Shown piece by piece: positions 42,847-53,800 of a stretch of DNA of 64,000 nt. Position numbers and translations under genes: made by a program. Numbering within the stretch: the stretch's first letter is position 1; every line of letters begins with the position of its first letter. Below the pieces are notes generated by a model. The model saw only the letters and a program-made list of their open reading frames with translations, searched no databases and was not told the DNA's origin. This DNA is from Streptomyces regalis. GTDB lineage: Bacteria > Actinomycetota > Actinomycetes > Streptomycetales > Streptomycetaceae. The stretch is from contig NZ_LLZG01000069.1 in the NCBI RefSeq assembly GCF_001509475.1, forward strand, positions 106,107 to 170,106, in the 5' to 3' direction.

Positions 42847-44448
42847 TCAAGCGGAGACGCGGGACTCCGCGACTTCCCTGGGCTTGGGCAACTCCACCGC
42901 AGGCGCCTCACACTGCATGACCCGCGGCAACCGCAACGCCATCAGCGCACCCAGCAGCAGCAGAACCGCACTCACCAGCAACGTCACATGCAGCCCGTGC
43001 ACAAAGCAGTCCCGGGCCGCCCGCTGCAGAGCAACCCCCGCGGGCCCGCCCAGCTGCGCTGCAACGTCGTAGGCCTCGCCCAACGAGTGCGAAGCCGCCG
43101 CGGAGGCCGACGCCGGAACACCCGACACGTTCGCCAGCCCGGGGGCATACGCCGCGTTCATCACGCTGCCCAGCAGCGCGATGCCGATGCCCGCGCCCAG
43201 CTGGTACGACGTCTCGCCGATCGCCGCCGCCCCACCGGCCTGCTCCGGCGGAGCCTCGCTCAGCATCGACTCGTACGCCCCGAAGAGCGTCGTCTCCAGG
43301 CCGAAGCCCAGCAGCACGAACCCGGACAGCAGCAGCGCGGGATTGTCCTCGCCGCCCATGGCCGTCAGCAGCAGCACCGCGACAGCCGTCAGACAGAAAC
43401 CGAAGCACACCATGCGCCGTGGCCCGAACCGCCGCAGCATCCGCGCGCCCGCGAGGCCGGACGCCATCGCCGCGAACGTCAGCGGCAGCAGCCGTAGCCC
43501 CGTCTCCAACGGCGACAGCCCCAACACCAGCTGCAGATACTGCGCCGCGATCAGCTCGAGCCCCACGAGCGCGAGCATCGCCAGCACGATGCACCCGACG
43601 GACGTACTGAAGGCCGGCCGGGCGAACATCCGCAGGTCCACCAGCGGATACTCCCGGCGCCGCTGCCGTCGCACGAAGAGAATCAGCAGCACCGCACCGA
43701 TCACCAGCGGCGCCACGGTGAACACGCTGGCCACCGCCTCGCCGCCGCCGAGCCGCTTCACGCCCAGTACGACGCCGAACAGACCGGCCGCCGCCATCAG
43801 CGCGCCGACCACGTCCCAGGGTCCCTTGCCGTCACCCTTCGACTCGGGCAGCAGCAGTCGTCCCACCGGGAGGCTGACCAGCATCAGCGGGATGTTGACC
43901 AGGAAGACCGAGCCCCACCAGAAGTGTTCGAGGAGGAAGCCGCCGAGCAGGGGCCCGACCGCCGCGCCCACCGCGGCCACCGCGCTCCAGATGCCGATCG
44001 CGAGGGCCCGCTCGCGCCGGTCGGGGAAGACCTGGCGCAGGATCGACAGGGTCGCGGGCATGATCATCGCGCCGCCGACGCCGAGCAGGGCGCGGGCCAG
44101 GATCAGTACCTGTGGGTCGTGCGCGAGGGCCGCGAGGCCGGAGGCCAGACCGAAGAGGCCGTATCCGAGCAGCAGGACCCGTCTGCGGCCCACGCGGTCA
44201 CCGAGCGTGCCGAAGAGGATCAGCAGCGAGGCGCAGACCAGCGGATAGATGTCGACGATCCAGAGCAGTTCTATCGCGCCGGGCCTGAGGTCCTCGGTGA
44301 CGGCGGGCACCGCTACGTGCAGCACGGTCGCGTCGACGGCGACGAGGAGCAGGCTGACGCACAGGACGACGAGGACGACCCAGCGGTTGGCACCGGCCCC
44401 GGCCGCCCGACGGCGCAGCGCAGCGGCGGCCGTGGTCGTCCCGGACAT
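42847..44448 (-). CDS. MFS drug exporter, DHA2 (14-TM) family
   Basis: A 533-residue proton-coupled exporter. Motif A-like GTLGDRVGRRRVLL, motif C-like GPLLGGFLLEHFWWGSVFLVNIP and 14 hydrophobic segments identify EmrB/QacA-type DHA2 transporters. VDATVLHVAVPAV in helix 1 carries the characteristic Asp. ATG 44448 has GGGAGG 8 bases upstream. The substrate is unknown. No adjacent regulator is seen. Confidence 0.9.
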   Translation of the reverse strand: MSGTTTAAAALRRRAAGAGANRWVVLVVLCVSLLLVAVDATVLHVAVPAVTEDLRPGAIELLWIVDIYPLVCASLLILFGTLGDRVGRRRVLLLGYGLFGLASGLAALAHDPQVLILARALLGVGGAMIMPATLSILRQVFPDRRERALAIGIWSAVAAVGAAVGPLLGGFLLEHFWWGSVFLVNIPLMLVSLPVGRLLLPESKGDGKGPWDVVGALMAAAGLFGVVLGVKRLGGGEAVASVFTVAPLVIGAVLLILFVRRQRRREYPLVDLRMFARPAFSTSVGCIVLAMLALVGLELIAAQYLQLVLGLSPLETGLRLLPLTFAAMASGLAGARMLRRFGPRRMVCFGFCLTAVAVLLLTAMGGEDNPALLLSGFVLLGFGLETTLFGAYESMLSEAPPEQAGGAAAIGETSYQLGAGIGIALLGSVMNAAYAPGLANVSGVPASASAAASHSLGEAYDVAAQLGGPAGVALQRAARDCFVHGLHVTLLVSAVLLLLGALMALRLPRVMQCEAPAVELPKPREVAESRVSA

Positions 44449-44916
44449 GTACGTACCTCCCAGATGTTCCCTCGCCCCGGCGGGCTCACAGGGTGGGGAC
44501 TCCCCGTGACTCGGCCGGAGAGGAGCGGTGGTCTCCGGCCCGCGCAACGAAGGGCGAGTGACTCGTCAGAGTACGCGAGTCCGCGTCGGTGCCGAGTGGC
44601 GGACCTCTCAGACTCCGCACAGAACGCGTGTGGCGTACGCCACGTCCAGCCGGGCCCTCGCCACGTCCGCCCCTGCTCGGACCCGCGCCGGCGCGGTGAG
44701 CTCCAGGGGAATTCCATCCCATGATTCGGTTAACGAATTCATAAGCAGTGAAAAACGAACCGTCAGAATGATCAAAGGAATTGAAGGATACAGCGCCCGA
44801 CGATTACGGATTCCTTGGAAATAAACCTCCTCCTGAGAGGAATCCCACATCACATCGTCATCACAAAGCCGTGGAATCGCCCTTGAACTGCGCTCACTCG
44901 CTGTAACGTCGATTGG
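44449..44916. other. 468-base divergent gap with AT-rich segment
   Basis: No convincing gene; a plus-strand open stretch at 44528-44824 has no RBS and poor codon pattern. From about 44720 to 44900 the DNA is much more AT-rich than its surroundings, as in a promoter region for the PAP2 phosphatase. TTGAAC near 44883 could be a -35 element. Confidence 0.4.
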
Positions 44917-45945
44917 GTGTGTACCGAACGAAAGCTGACCCGTCTGGACCGGGTCTTCGCCAGGCTGGACCGGGAACCAGAACGTCCGGCCCACATCGAT
45001 GTGCCGCGGATGACTCCGCACAGGATCGTGCTGCTCGCCGCGACCCTGGCCTTCTACGGGGCCATCGTGTGGGCCGTCGTCATCACCTCGTGGCTGGTCC
45101 GGCTCGACTGGCAGGTCATGTTCTTCCGTCCGTACCAGCAGTGGGCGGAGATCCACGCGTTCGTCGACTACTACGTGGTGCTCGGCCAGCGCGGCCCGAC
45201 CGCCGTGATGGTCGCGGCCTGGCTGGGCTGGCGTTCCTGGCGGCAGCACACGCTGCGGCCGCTGCTCGCGCTCGGCGTCTCGCTGCTCCTGCTGAACATC
45301 ACCGTCGGCGCCGCCAAGCTCGGCATGGGGCGCCTCGGACCGCACTACGCGACCACCATCGGCTCCAACGAGATGGGCCTGGGCGGCGATATATTCCCCA
45401 GCGGCCACACCGCCAACGCCGTGGTGACCTGGGGAATTCTGGCGTATCTGGCCTCGACTCCGAGAGCGCGCCGCTGGCTGTCGGCCCTGTCGGCGGTGAC
45501 CTCGCTGGGCGTCGGCCTGTCCACCGTCTACCTCGGTACGCACTGGCTGAGCGACGTTCTGCTCGGCTGGGCCGCCGGCCTGCTGATCATGCTCGCCCTG
45601 CCGTGGTTCGAGCCGCTGATCGCCCGCTCCGAGAGCTTGATCTTCGACCTGCGCGACCGCTTGCGCGAGCGTCGGGCCGGCGCCGTTTCCGTGCCGACCG
45701 CCACCCCGGTCGGCGCCCCGGTGCTGCTCAAGCCGCGTGCCACGCCCGCCGACGACGAGGTGGCGGCACGCGAGGCGACCTCCGCGCCCCGCTCGCCCCG
45801 GGCGCCGGTCTATCTGGCGCCTGGCCCGCACACGACCCGCGCGGAGCGCACTCCGGTCACCCCGGTCGGCAGTCGACGCCCGCCGCACACGGACCGCACC
45901 ACCCGCGGCGCGGCCCCGGCGGCCCGCCCGCTGGCGGGCGGCTGA
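44917..45945 (+). CDS. PAP2-superfamily membrane phosphatase
   Basis: A 342-residue membrane phosphatase, likely acting on lipid phosphates such as undecaprenyl diphosphate. About six helices lie between residues 35 and 230. Motif 1 is degenerate (KLGMGRLGP), motif 2 is PSGHT and motif 3 is STVYLGTHWLSD, so the catalytic His pair is kept. A long Pro/Ala/Arg-rich cytoplasmic tail of about 100 residues follows and is poorly conserved-looking. The GTG start has no clear RBS. Confidence 0.88.
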   Translation: MCTERKLTRLDRVFARLDREPERPAHIDVPRMTPHRIVLLAATLAFYGAIVWAVVITSWLVRLDWQVMFFRPYQQWAEIHAFVDYYVVLGQRGPTAVMVAAWLGWRSWRQHTLRPLLALGVSLLLLNITVGAAKLGMGRLGPHYATTIGSNEMGLGGDIFPSGHTANAVVTWGILAYLASTPRARRWLSALSAVTSLGVGLSTVYLGTHWLSDVLLGWAAGLLIMLALPWFEPLIARSESLIFDLRDRLRERRAGAVSVPTATPVGAPVLLKPRATPADDEVAAREATSAPRSPRAPVYLAPGPHTTRAERTPVTPVGSRRPPHTDRTTRGAAPAARPLAGG

Positions 45946-45989
45946 CTCTCCTGGACAGCGGGTTCGGTACGCACGACCACCCCGCAGCA

Positions 45990-46027
45990 CGACGGCCCCG
46001 GTTCCTCGACAGGAGCCGGGGCCGTCG
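45990..46027. terminator. Hairpin terminator after the PAP2 gene
   Basis: A 17-bp stem with one mismatch (CGACGGCCCCGG.. with ..CCGGGGCCGTCG) and a CGAC loop, 45 bases after the phosphatase stop and just before the convergent inhibitor gene. Confidence 0.8.
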
Positions 46028-46045
46028 CCCTGTGTCAGCCTTTCG

Positions 46046-46261
46046 TCAGCCCTTCCAGGCCCGCGCCACCTGGCCGTCCTTGACCTCGAAGTTCAGCCGT
46101 CCGGCGCGGTACTCCATGGTGATGATCGCCCCCGGCGGCAGCGAACGCACCGTTGACCATCCTCGGTCACGGGCCAGTCGCTCGGCCCGGTCGGCGTCGA
46201 GACCGACATATGCGTCCGGGCTGTCCTGGGGTTCGGCAGGGGGTTTCGGAATGGGTGCCAT
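46046..46261 (-). CDS. I78-family peptidase inhibitor
   Basis: A 71-residue small protein of the I78 inhibitor family. The pattern DAYVGLDADRAERLARDRGW, VRSLPPGAIITMEYRAGRLNFEV is diagnostic of the fold. No signal peptide is visible. It may protect against one of the secreted serine proteases coded nearby, but that is inference only. Start ATG 46261. Confidence 0.83.
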   Translation of the reverse strand: MAPIPKPPAEPQDSPDAYVGLDADRAERLARDRGWSTVRSLPPGAIITMEYRAGRLNFEVKDGQVARAWKG

Positions 46262-46704
46262 GTCGCCACGCTAGGGCCTGAGCGAAGGATCGGGCCAGAG
46301 CGGACCGGGAACCCTTGTAACGACCATCCAGGTCACACGTCCCCCTCCGGTCACGCTTTTGTCACAGAATCACGACACGCGTTTCGGCTAATCCTCGTCA
46401 CACGGACGGGCGGTTCCGTAGGCCTTCCGCAGGCATTCGATCGTAATTTCCGCGTGTCGCACCGACGGGGCCAATAACCCGCCGGAAAAGTTCCCGGGGA
46501 ACTGCCCCCGGACCCTTTTCCGCTCCGATTGCGCGTGGCCTTCGGGAGCCGGTGGCGCACAGAAAGTACATGGTCCTGCCACAGAACCTCCATATGCCCC
46601 CTGTCGGAGCGCTGCCGACGCGAGCATCATGGCGTGAGCTCGCGTCGGGGCGTGCGGCGCGGGCTTTCAGCGGGCCCGGGGCGCTACGAGCGAAGGGGCG
46701 AGCG
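46262..46704. other. 443-base leader of the orphan oxidase gene
   Basis: No gene seen. It holds a perfect palindrome, AGTTCCC-G-GGGAACT (46489-46503), about 200 bases before the ctaD-like start. This could be an operator or a leader hairpin. The region 46320-46400 is somewhat AT-richer and is a likely promoter position. Confidence 0.45.
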
Positions 46705-48369
46705 ATGGGGACGCAGACCGTACGGGCGACGGCACGGCCCGAGCGGACCAAACAGCCCGGACGAGTGGTCGTCGACTGGTTGACCACCACCGACCACAAG
46801 AAGATCGGCCATCTCTACCTGATCACGTCGTTCGTGTTCTTCCTGGCCGGCGGGGTGATGGCCCTGCTGATGCGGGCCGAGCTCGCCCGCCCGGGGCTGC
46901 ACATGCTGAGCAACGAGCAGTTCAACCAGCTGTTCACCATGCACGGCACGATCATGCTGCTGCTGTTCGCGACCCCGAGCTTCGCGGGCTTCGCCAACGA
47001 GCTGATGCCGCTGCAGATCGGCGCCCCGGACGTGGCCTTCCCCCGGCTGAACATGTTCTCGTACTGGCTGTTCCTGTTCGGCGGCCTGATCGTGATGGGC
47101 TCGCTGATCGTGCCGGACGGGCCGGCCGCCTTCGGCTGGTTCGCCTACGCCCCTCTCAACAGCCTGGAGCGCTCGCCCGGGATTGGCCCCGACCTGTGGA
47201 TCATGGGCCTCGCACTGGCGGGCTTCGGCACGATCCTCGGCGCGGTCAACTTCATCACCACGATCATCGGGATGCGCGCCCCCGGCATGACGATGTTCCG
47301 GATGCCGATCTTCGTGTGGAACACCCTCTTCACATCGATCCTGATCCTGATGGCGTTCCCGGTGCTGGCCGCCGCCCTGCTGGTGCTGGAGGCGGACCGC
47401 CGGTTCGGCTCGGTGGTGTTCGACGCGGGCAACGGCGGGGCGCTGCTGTGGCAGCACCTGTTCTGGTTCTTCGGGCATCCCGAGGTGTACATCATCGCGC
47501 TGCCGTTCTTCGGCATCATCAGCGAGATCATCCCGGTCTTCTCGCGCAAGCCGATGTTCGGCTATCTGACGCTGGTCGCGGCGACGATGGCGATCACCGG
47601 TCTGTCGATCGTGGTGTGGGCGCACCACATGTTCGTGACCGGCGCAGTCCTGCTGCCGTTCTTCTCCTTCATGAGCTTCCTGATCGCGGTGCCGACGGGC
47701 GTGAAGTTCTTCAACTGGACCGGCACCATGATCAAGGGCTCGCTGTCCTTCGAGACCCCGATGCTGTGGGCGACCGGCTTCCTGGTCACGTTCCTGTTCG
47801 GCGGGCTGACCGGGGTGATCCTGGCGTCGCCGCCGATGGACTTCCACGTCTCCGACTCGTACTTCGTCGTCGCCCACTTCCACTACGTCGTCTTCGGCAC
47901 CGTCGTCTTCGCGATCTTCGCCGGGTTCCACTTCTGGTGGCCCAAGTTCACCGGGAAGATGCTCGACGAGCGGCTGGGCAAGATCCACTTCTGGACGCTG
48001 TTCGTCGGCTTCCACACCACGTTCCTGGTGCAGCACTGGCTGGGCGCGGAGGGCATGCCCCGCCGGTACGCCGACTATCTCGCCGCCGACGGCTTCACGG
48101 CGCTGAACACGGTCTCGACGATCGGCGCGTTCCTGCTCGGCATGTCGACGCTCCCGTTCCTCTACAACGTCTGGAAGACCGCGAAGTACGGCAAGAAGGT
48201 CGAGGTCGACGACCCCTGGGGCTACGGCCGCTCCCTGGAGTGGGCGACCTCCTGCCCTCCCCCACGGCACAACTTCAGCTCGCTGCCGCGGATCCGCTCC
48301 GAATCCCCGGCGTTCGATCTGCACCACCCGGCGCACGCGTGGGAGGCTCCGCAGCCCGAGCGGCCCTGA
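46705..48369 (+). CDS. ctaD: Cytochrome c oxidase subunit I (aa3 type), orphan copy
   Basis: A 554-residue heme-copper oxidase catalytic subunit. It begins [11 protein letters not shown], and has [12 protein letters not shown] (heme a His), WFFGHPEVY (the CuB His and cross-linked Tyr), VWAHHMF (two CuB His) and HFHYVVFGT (heme a and a3 His), so all metal ligands are present. GAAGGGG lies 7 bases before ATG 46705. No subunit II, III or cta assembly gene is adjacent, unlike the standard ctaCDE cluster, so this is a second copy expressed separately. Confidence 0.93.
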   Translation: MGTQTVRATARPERTKQPGRVVVDWLTTTDHKKIGHLYLITSFVFFLAGGVMALLMRAELARPGLHMLSNEQFNQLFTMHGTIMLLLFATPSFAGFANELMPLQIGAPDVAFPRLNMFSYWLFLFGGLIVMGSLIVPDGPAAFGWFAYAPLNSLERSPGIGPDLWIMGLALAGFGTILGAVNFITTIIGMRAPGMTMFRMPIFVWNTLFTSILILMAFPVLAAALLVLEADRRFGSVVFDAGNGGALLWQHLFWFFGHPEVYIIALPFFGIISEIIPVFSRKPMFGYLTLVAATMAITGLSIVVWAHHMFVTGAVLLPFFSFMSFLIAVPTGVKFFNWTGTMIKGSLSFETPMLWATGFLVTFLFGGLTGVILASPPMDFHVSDSYFVVAHFHYVVFGTVVFAIFAGFHFWWPKFTGKMLDERLGKIHFWTLFVGFHTTFLVQHWLGAEGMPRRYADYLAADGFTALNTVSTIGAFLLGMSTLPFLYNVWKTAKYGKKVEVDDPWGYGRSLEWATSCPPPRHNFSSLPRIRSESPAFDLHHPAHAWEAPQPERP

Positions 48370-48689
48370 ACGCCAGGCGTACGCGCGCGTGGAGACGCCC
48401 TGGGAGTCAGTCGCCTGATGACTCGGGGCTGCGGGCATCGCGGGCGAGTGCGGGTTCGTCGGGGTTGATCGCGCCCGCGCGGCGGAGCCGCACATGTCAG
48501 AGCCCCGCGGCCCGAGGGCCTGTCCGGCGGATCAGGCCGGCTGCAAGAAACAGTGCAGAACGGCCGAGCCTAGCCGTGCCTGGTGCGTGCAGCTGCAAGA
48601 CGGAGGAGCCGTGTCGATCAGCCGCTACCGCGGCGGGCGACGCGATGGGGGTCCCCCTCTGAGGGAGCGCGTGCCAGGCACCGCCCAAC
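48370..48689. other. Gap between ctaD and transposase remnant, with dispersed repeats
   Basis: No gene supported. It has a GGCCTGTCCG..CGGATCAGGCC hairpin (about 48513-48536), a Streptomyces-type repeat also seen elsewhere in these genomes, and a GATGGGGGTCCCCCTC element (48648-48665). Both suggest an accretion site for small repeats beside the island edge. Confidence 0.45.
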
Positions 48690-49125
48690 AGGCCGGACAT
48701 GCAGGCCCGGACCGCATCCACCGGATGCTGAACCGAATCGAGTGGGACGCCGACGAGGTACTCGATGACGTGCGCGACTACGTCGTCGAGCACCTCGGCG
48801 ATCCCGAGGCCGTCCTGACCGTGGACGACACCGGCTCCCTGAAGAAGGGCATGCGGTCGGCCGGAGTTCAGCGACTCACTCCGGAACCGCCGGGCGGGCG
48901 GAGAACTGCCAGATCGGCGTCTTCCTCACCTATGCAACCCCGCGTGGACGGACGCCGATCGACCGACGGGTGTATCTGCCCACGTCCTGGATGGAGGACC
49001 GCGAGCAGTGCCGCCGGGCCGGCATCCGTGACGAAGTCGCCTTCGAGACGAAGGTGGCCATGGCCAAGGCCACGAAGTGCTGCCGAAGAACGTCGAAGGC
49101 ACCCGGGCCAAGCTGAAGCGCCTGG
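48690..49125 (+). mobile_element. IS701-type transposase fragment, left copy
   Basis: The frame carries [39 protein letters not shown] and [18 protein letters not shown], typical of IS701-family DDE transposases. A frameshift at [10 protein letters not shown] moves the rest ([41 protein letters not shown]) to another frame. Both ends of the gene are missing. The segment 48692-48973 is repeated in inverted orientation at about 58652-58935 with only a few differences and the same frameshift. Confidence 0.85.
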
Positions 49126-49183
49126 TCAGACTCGGCATCCTCACGGGGCAGGGCGCGGCGTGGCCGTGATCAAGGTTTTCCCT

Positions 49184-50860
49184 TCATCGGGGCGGGGCCT
49201 CCGGGCCGGGAAGTGTGGCCAGGTACCCCCTCCAGCCACCGAATGAGGTGATGTCGCGGGCGCCCTCGACGGCTTCGGGTTCGCAGAGGAAGCCGGTCAC
49301 GAAGCTTCCGTCCGCGAGCTCCAGGCTTCCGAGTGCCATGGGGCGGGGCAGCGCCGCGAGGAACGCGCCGAGTCCCTCGGCGGGCAGTTGCCACACCTCG
49401 GCCTCGATCGCGCCGCCGCCCGCGCCGGCCCGGACCAGCCCTGGCTTGGCAGGCGTGGTGTTCAGCGCGTACAGCCGGTAGGCGGGTGCGGTCGTGGTCC
49501 TCCGTACCAGCCGTCCGCCCAGGGAGAGCAGTTGGCCGTTCAGGGGCTGCCCGGACAGATGGGCACCGACCACGGCGAGCCGCAGGGGTGGGGCGGTGAG
49601 CAACTGGGCGATGTGTGCGAGCCGTTCGTCCGTGAACGCGCTGCCGATCAGCATGACCCCGAACGGCCGCCCCTTCACCTCACCCGCGGGGACGGCGACC
49701 GCCGCCAGGTCGAACAGGTTCGTCGAGTTGGTGAACCGGCCGAGCCGGGCGTTGGCGCCCAGTGGGTCGGCGGCGACTTCGGCGATGGTCGGGTGACCCG
49801 GTGCCGTGGGCAGGAGCAGCGCGTCCGCGTCGCCCAGTGAGGCCAGGGCCCGGGAGCGGAGGGAGGCCAGCTTCTCCTGGTCGGCGTAGAGCCGGTGGGC
49901 CGGGATGTCCCGGGCCCGGGAGATGATCCCGGCCACGGTCGGGTCGAGGTCCTCCGAGCCCGCGTGCGCGTCGATGAAGGAGCCGACGGCGGTGTAGCGC
50001 TCGGCGACGAACGCGCCCTCGTACAGCATCGTCGCCGCTTCGGTGAACGGCGCCAGATCGACGGGCAGCAGTTCGGCGCCCGCGTCGGCGAGCCGCAGCG
50101 CGGCCGCCTCGAATGCCTCGCCCCAGCCCTTGTCCAGCTCGCCGAGCTGTTCGAGCCCGGGGACGGCGATCCGCCACGGGCCGGGGCGGCGCTGTTCCAG
50201 CGGCGGGAGGTCGCGCCCCGCCGGTGCCGCCATGACCGACAGCGCCCGCTCGGCCTCCAGGAGCGTACGGGCGAAGACCGTCACGCAGTCGAGCGATGCG
50301 CAGGCCGGGACGACGCCCTGGGTGGGGACCAGGCCGCGCGTCGGCTTGATCCCGACGATGCCGTTGAACGCGGCGGGGACGCGGCCGGAGCCCGCCGTGT
50401 CCGTGCCGAGCGCGAAGTCGGCGATGCCGAGCGCGACCGAGACCGCCGAGCCGGCCGAGGAGCCGCCCGACACATACGCGGGGTCGATGGCGTTGCGGAC
50501 CGCGCCGTAGGGGCTGCGCGTGCCGACCAGGCCGGTCGCGAACTGGTCGAGGTTCGTGGTGCCCAGGACCACGGCGCCCGCCGCCTTCAGACGGGCCACC
50601 GTCTGGGCGTCGGCCTCCGGCTCGTACGCGTAACCGGGGCAGGCGGCCGTTGTCGGCAGGCCCACCACGTCGATGTTGCCCTTGACCGAGAACACCGTCC
50701 CGGCCAGCGGCAGCCGTTCACCGGCGGCGGCCCTTGCGTCGACCCCGGCGGCGTCGGCCTCCACATCGGCCTGCGGGCGCAGGCCGATCCACATCTCGGG
50801 CCGGTCCACCTGTGCGATGCGCGCGTACGCGGCCCGTACCCGCTCCACTGCGGTGATCAT
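49184..50860 (-). CDS. atzF: Allophanate hydrolase (amidase-signature family)
   Basis: A 558-residue enzyme that splits allophanate into ammonia and CO2, the last step of urea or guanidine carboxylation pathways. The Ser-Ser-Lys triad is visible as Lys in VFSVKGNID, cis-Ser in VSGGSSAGSAVSV and nucleophile Ser in GTDTAGSGRVPAAF. The C-terminal AtzF domain (about 445-558: VGAHLSGQPLN, AEVWQLPAEGLG..FLCEPEAV..DITSFGGWRGYL) is complete. ATGA overlap with the carboxylase stop shows coupling. It is last in a four-gene operon. Confidence 0.93.
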   Translation of the reverse strand: MITAVERVRAAYARIAQVDRPEMWIGLRPQADVEADAAGVDARAAAGERLPLAGTVFSVKGNIDVVGLPTTAACPGYAYEPEADAQTVARLKAAGAVVLGTTNLDQFATGLVGTRSPYGAVRNAIDPAYVSGGSSAGSAVSVALGIADFALGTDTAGSGRVPAAFNGIVGIKPTRGLVPTQGVVPACASLDCVTVFARTLLEAERALSVMAAPAGRDLPPLEQRRPGPWRIAVPGLEQLGELDKGWGEAFEAAALRLADAGAELLPVDLAPFTEAATMLYEGAFVAERYTAVGSFIDAHAGSEDLDPTVAGIISRARDIPAHRLYADQEKLASLRSRALASLGDADALLLPTAPGHPTIAEVAADPLGANARLGRFTNSTNLFDLAAVAVPAGEVKGRPFGVMLIGSAFTDERLAHIAQLLTAPPLRLAVVGAHLSGQPLNGQLLSLGGRLVRRTTTAPAYRLYALNTTPAKPGLVRAGAGGGAIEAEVWQLPAEGLGAFLAALPRPMALGSLELADGSFVTGFLCEPEAVEGARDITSFGGWRGYLATLPGPEAPPR

Positions 50861-53800
50861 GCGGCTGCCTCCACGGTCTCGACGGGAGCGAGTACGACGA
50901 GCGCGGTGCCCGCCTCGACCTGGCTGCCCGGCTTGGTCAGGATCTCGGCGACGACGCCGTCGGCCGGCGCCGGGACACGGGACTCCATCTTCATCGCTTC
51001 GAGCACGGCCAGCTGCTGGCCCGCACGGACGCGCTGCCCGATCTTGACGTTGACCTGCCACACCGAGGCGGCGAACTCGGCCTCGACCAGGTGGCCGCCC
51101 TCGGGGACCTCGATGTCGGTGGCCGGAGGGGCGACGTCGGCGACCGCCTCCGCACGCGCGAACTCGCCCGCCGCCTCCCAGGCCTCGCGCTCGGCGCCGA
51201 AGGCGGCGCCCTGCCTGGCCCGGAACCCGGCGATCGACTCGGCGTTCTCGCCGAGGAACTTCTGGTACTCCGCGAGGGAGAAGGTGCCGTCCTCGGTTCT
51301 CGGCATGAAGCGGCCGGACGTGATGTCCGCGCGCAGCTGAAGGAGTTCGTCCGCCGCTACGGGGTACCACCTGATCCGGTCGAAGAAACGCAGCAGCCAG
51401 GGCCTGCCCGGCTCGAAGGCGCCGCGCTGCTGCCAGGGCGACCACACCTGCGTGGTGCGGCCGACGAACTGGTAGCCGCCCGGGCCCTCCATGCCGTAGA
51501 TGCACAGGTACGCGCCGCCGATGCCGACCGAGTTCTCCGCGGTCCAGGTGCGGGCGGGGTTGTACTTGGTGGTGACCAGCCGGTGCCGCGGGTCCAGCGG
51601 CGTGGCGACCGGCGCGCCCAGGTACACATCCCCGAGACCCATGACCAGGTATTCGGCGTCGAAAACCGTGCGGTACACCTCGTCGACCGTCTCCAGGCCG
51701 TTGACGCGGCGGATGAACTCGATGTTCCACGGGCACCACGGGGCGTCGTCGCGCACGCCCGCCATGTAGCGGGCGATGGCCTCGCGGGTCGCCGGGTCGT
51801 CCCAGGACAGCGGCAGGTGCACGATCCGGCTGGGCACCACCAGTTCGTCGGTGGCGGGGAGTTCCTCCTCCACGCGCAGCGCGATCTCGAGGAGCTTCTC
51901 CTGCGGCAGGACGTCGGGGTCCGTCTGGACCTGGAGCGAGCGGATGCCCGGGATCAGGTCGACGATGCCGTCGACCTGCCGCCCGGCCAGCGCCTCGGCG
52001 AGCGCGTGGATCCGCATGCGCAGCGCCAGGTCGAGCTGCATCGGCCCGTACTCGATGAGGAGGTTGTCGTCGCCGCTGCGCCGGTAGGTGACCGACGGGC
52101 GGGCCTCGCTCTCGCCCAGCCGGGCGAGGATGCCGCCGTCGACGATGGCCTCGCGGTCGGCACTCGGGTGCGCGGCCGGGTTCCGCCGCAGCCGGGTGGC
52201 GGCCTGTGCGGTCACGGGGACGAAGCGGACGGTGTCGCCGGGCCGGAGCTGTCCGAGCTTCCAGCGTTGTCCGGTGACGACCGTCGCGGGGCAGACGAAG
52301 CCGCCGAGGGAGGGCCCGTCGGGGCCGAGGAGGACGGGCATGTCGCCGGTGTAGTCGACGGCGCCGACGGAGTACGGCGTGTCGTGGATGTTGGACGGGT
52401 GCAGGCCCGCCTCGCCGCCGTCCGTACGCGCCCAGCGCGGCTTGGGGCCGACCAGACGGACGCCGGTGCGCGCCGAGTTGAAGTGCACCTTCCACTCAGC
52501 GGCGTAGAAGTCGCGGATGTCGTCCTCGGTGAAGAACTCGGGGGCGGCGTGCGGGCCTTCGACCGCGCCGATCCGCCACTCGCCTCCGAAGAGCGGACGC
52601 CGGCCGAGGGGGACGACGGAGGTCTCGTGGCGCTGCTCGCCGCCGTGCAGGACATCGCCCGCGCGCAGGGCGCGGCCGCCGTGCCCGCCGAACCGGCCGA
52701 GGGTGAAGGTGGCCGCGCTGCCCAGGAACTCCGGTACGTCCAGGCCGCCCGCGAACAGCACATAGGTACGCAGGCCGTGTTCGTCGGGAGCGCCGACGGC
52801 GAGGGTCTGCCCGGCCTCGACGGTGACCGGTTCCCACTGCGGCACGGTGGTGCCGTCCACCGTCACCTGTGCGGGGGCACCGGTGACGCAGATCGTGGTC
52901 GGGTGGGTGAACCGGAGGGAGGGGCCCTGGAGGGTGCATTCGAGGCCGGGCGCGCCCTCGTCGTTGCCGAGCGCGGTGTTGCCGAGCCGGAAGGACAGGT
53001 CGTCCATCGGTCCGCACGGGGGGACGCCGACCTGCCAGTAGCCGGTGCGTCCGGGCCAGTCCTGCACGGTGGTCAGGGTGCCCGGCGCGATGATGTCGAT
53101 GCGTGGTGTCGGGTCGCTGATCGTGGTGAGCGAGGCGGTGGAGTGGGTCGCCTCGCGCATGTCGGCGTCCCTGAGCGCGGCACGCACCAGGCCGAGGTTG
53201 GTCTCGATGCCGTCGACGTGGGTCGCGGCGAGCGCCACCTCCAGCTTGCGATGCGCCTCGGCGCGGTCGGCGCCATGCGCGATGACCTTCGCGAGCATCG
53301 GGTCGTAGGCGGTGGTGACCTCGGTGCCGGTCTCCACCCAGGTGTCGACGCGGACGCCCTCGGGGAAGGCGACGCGGGTCAGCAGGCCCGCGCTCGGGCG
53401 GTGGTCGTGGGAGGGGTCCTCGGCGTAGATGCGGGCCTCGACTGCGTGGCCCTTGGGGGCGGGGGGCTCGGTGACGACCGCGGTGTCGCCCTGCGCGAGG
53501 CGCAGCATCCACTCCACGAGGTCGACGCCGTAGATCTCCTCGGTGACCGGATGCTCGACCTGGAGGCGGGTATTGACCTCCAGGAAGTACGCCTCCTGGC
53601 GGGCCGCGTCGTAGACGAACTCGACCGTGCCGGCCGAGCGGTACTGCACCGATGCGCACAAGTCCCGTGCGGAGGCGGCCAGTTCGTGGCGGACGTGATC
53701 CGGAAGGCCGGGTGCCGGGGCCTCCTCCAGGACCTTCTGGTTGCGGCGCTGCAGCGAGCAGTCGCGGTCGCCGAAGGTGACGACCTTGCCCTGGCCGTCG

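Noticed and set aside
44528..44824. Possible 98-residue plus-strand protein
   Set aside because: No ribosome site, no family, and its second half lies in AT-rich promoter-like DNA.
46684..48495. Minus-strand open frame opposite ctaD
   Set aside because: Low-complexity shadow of a gene whose metal ligands are all in place on the plus strand.
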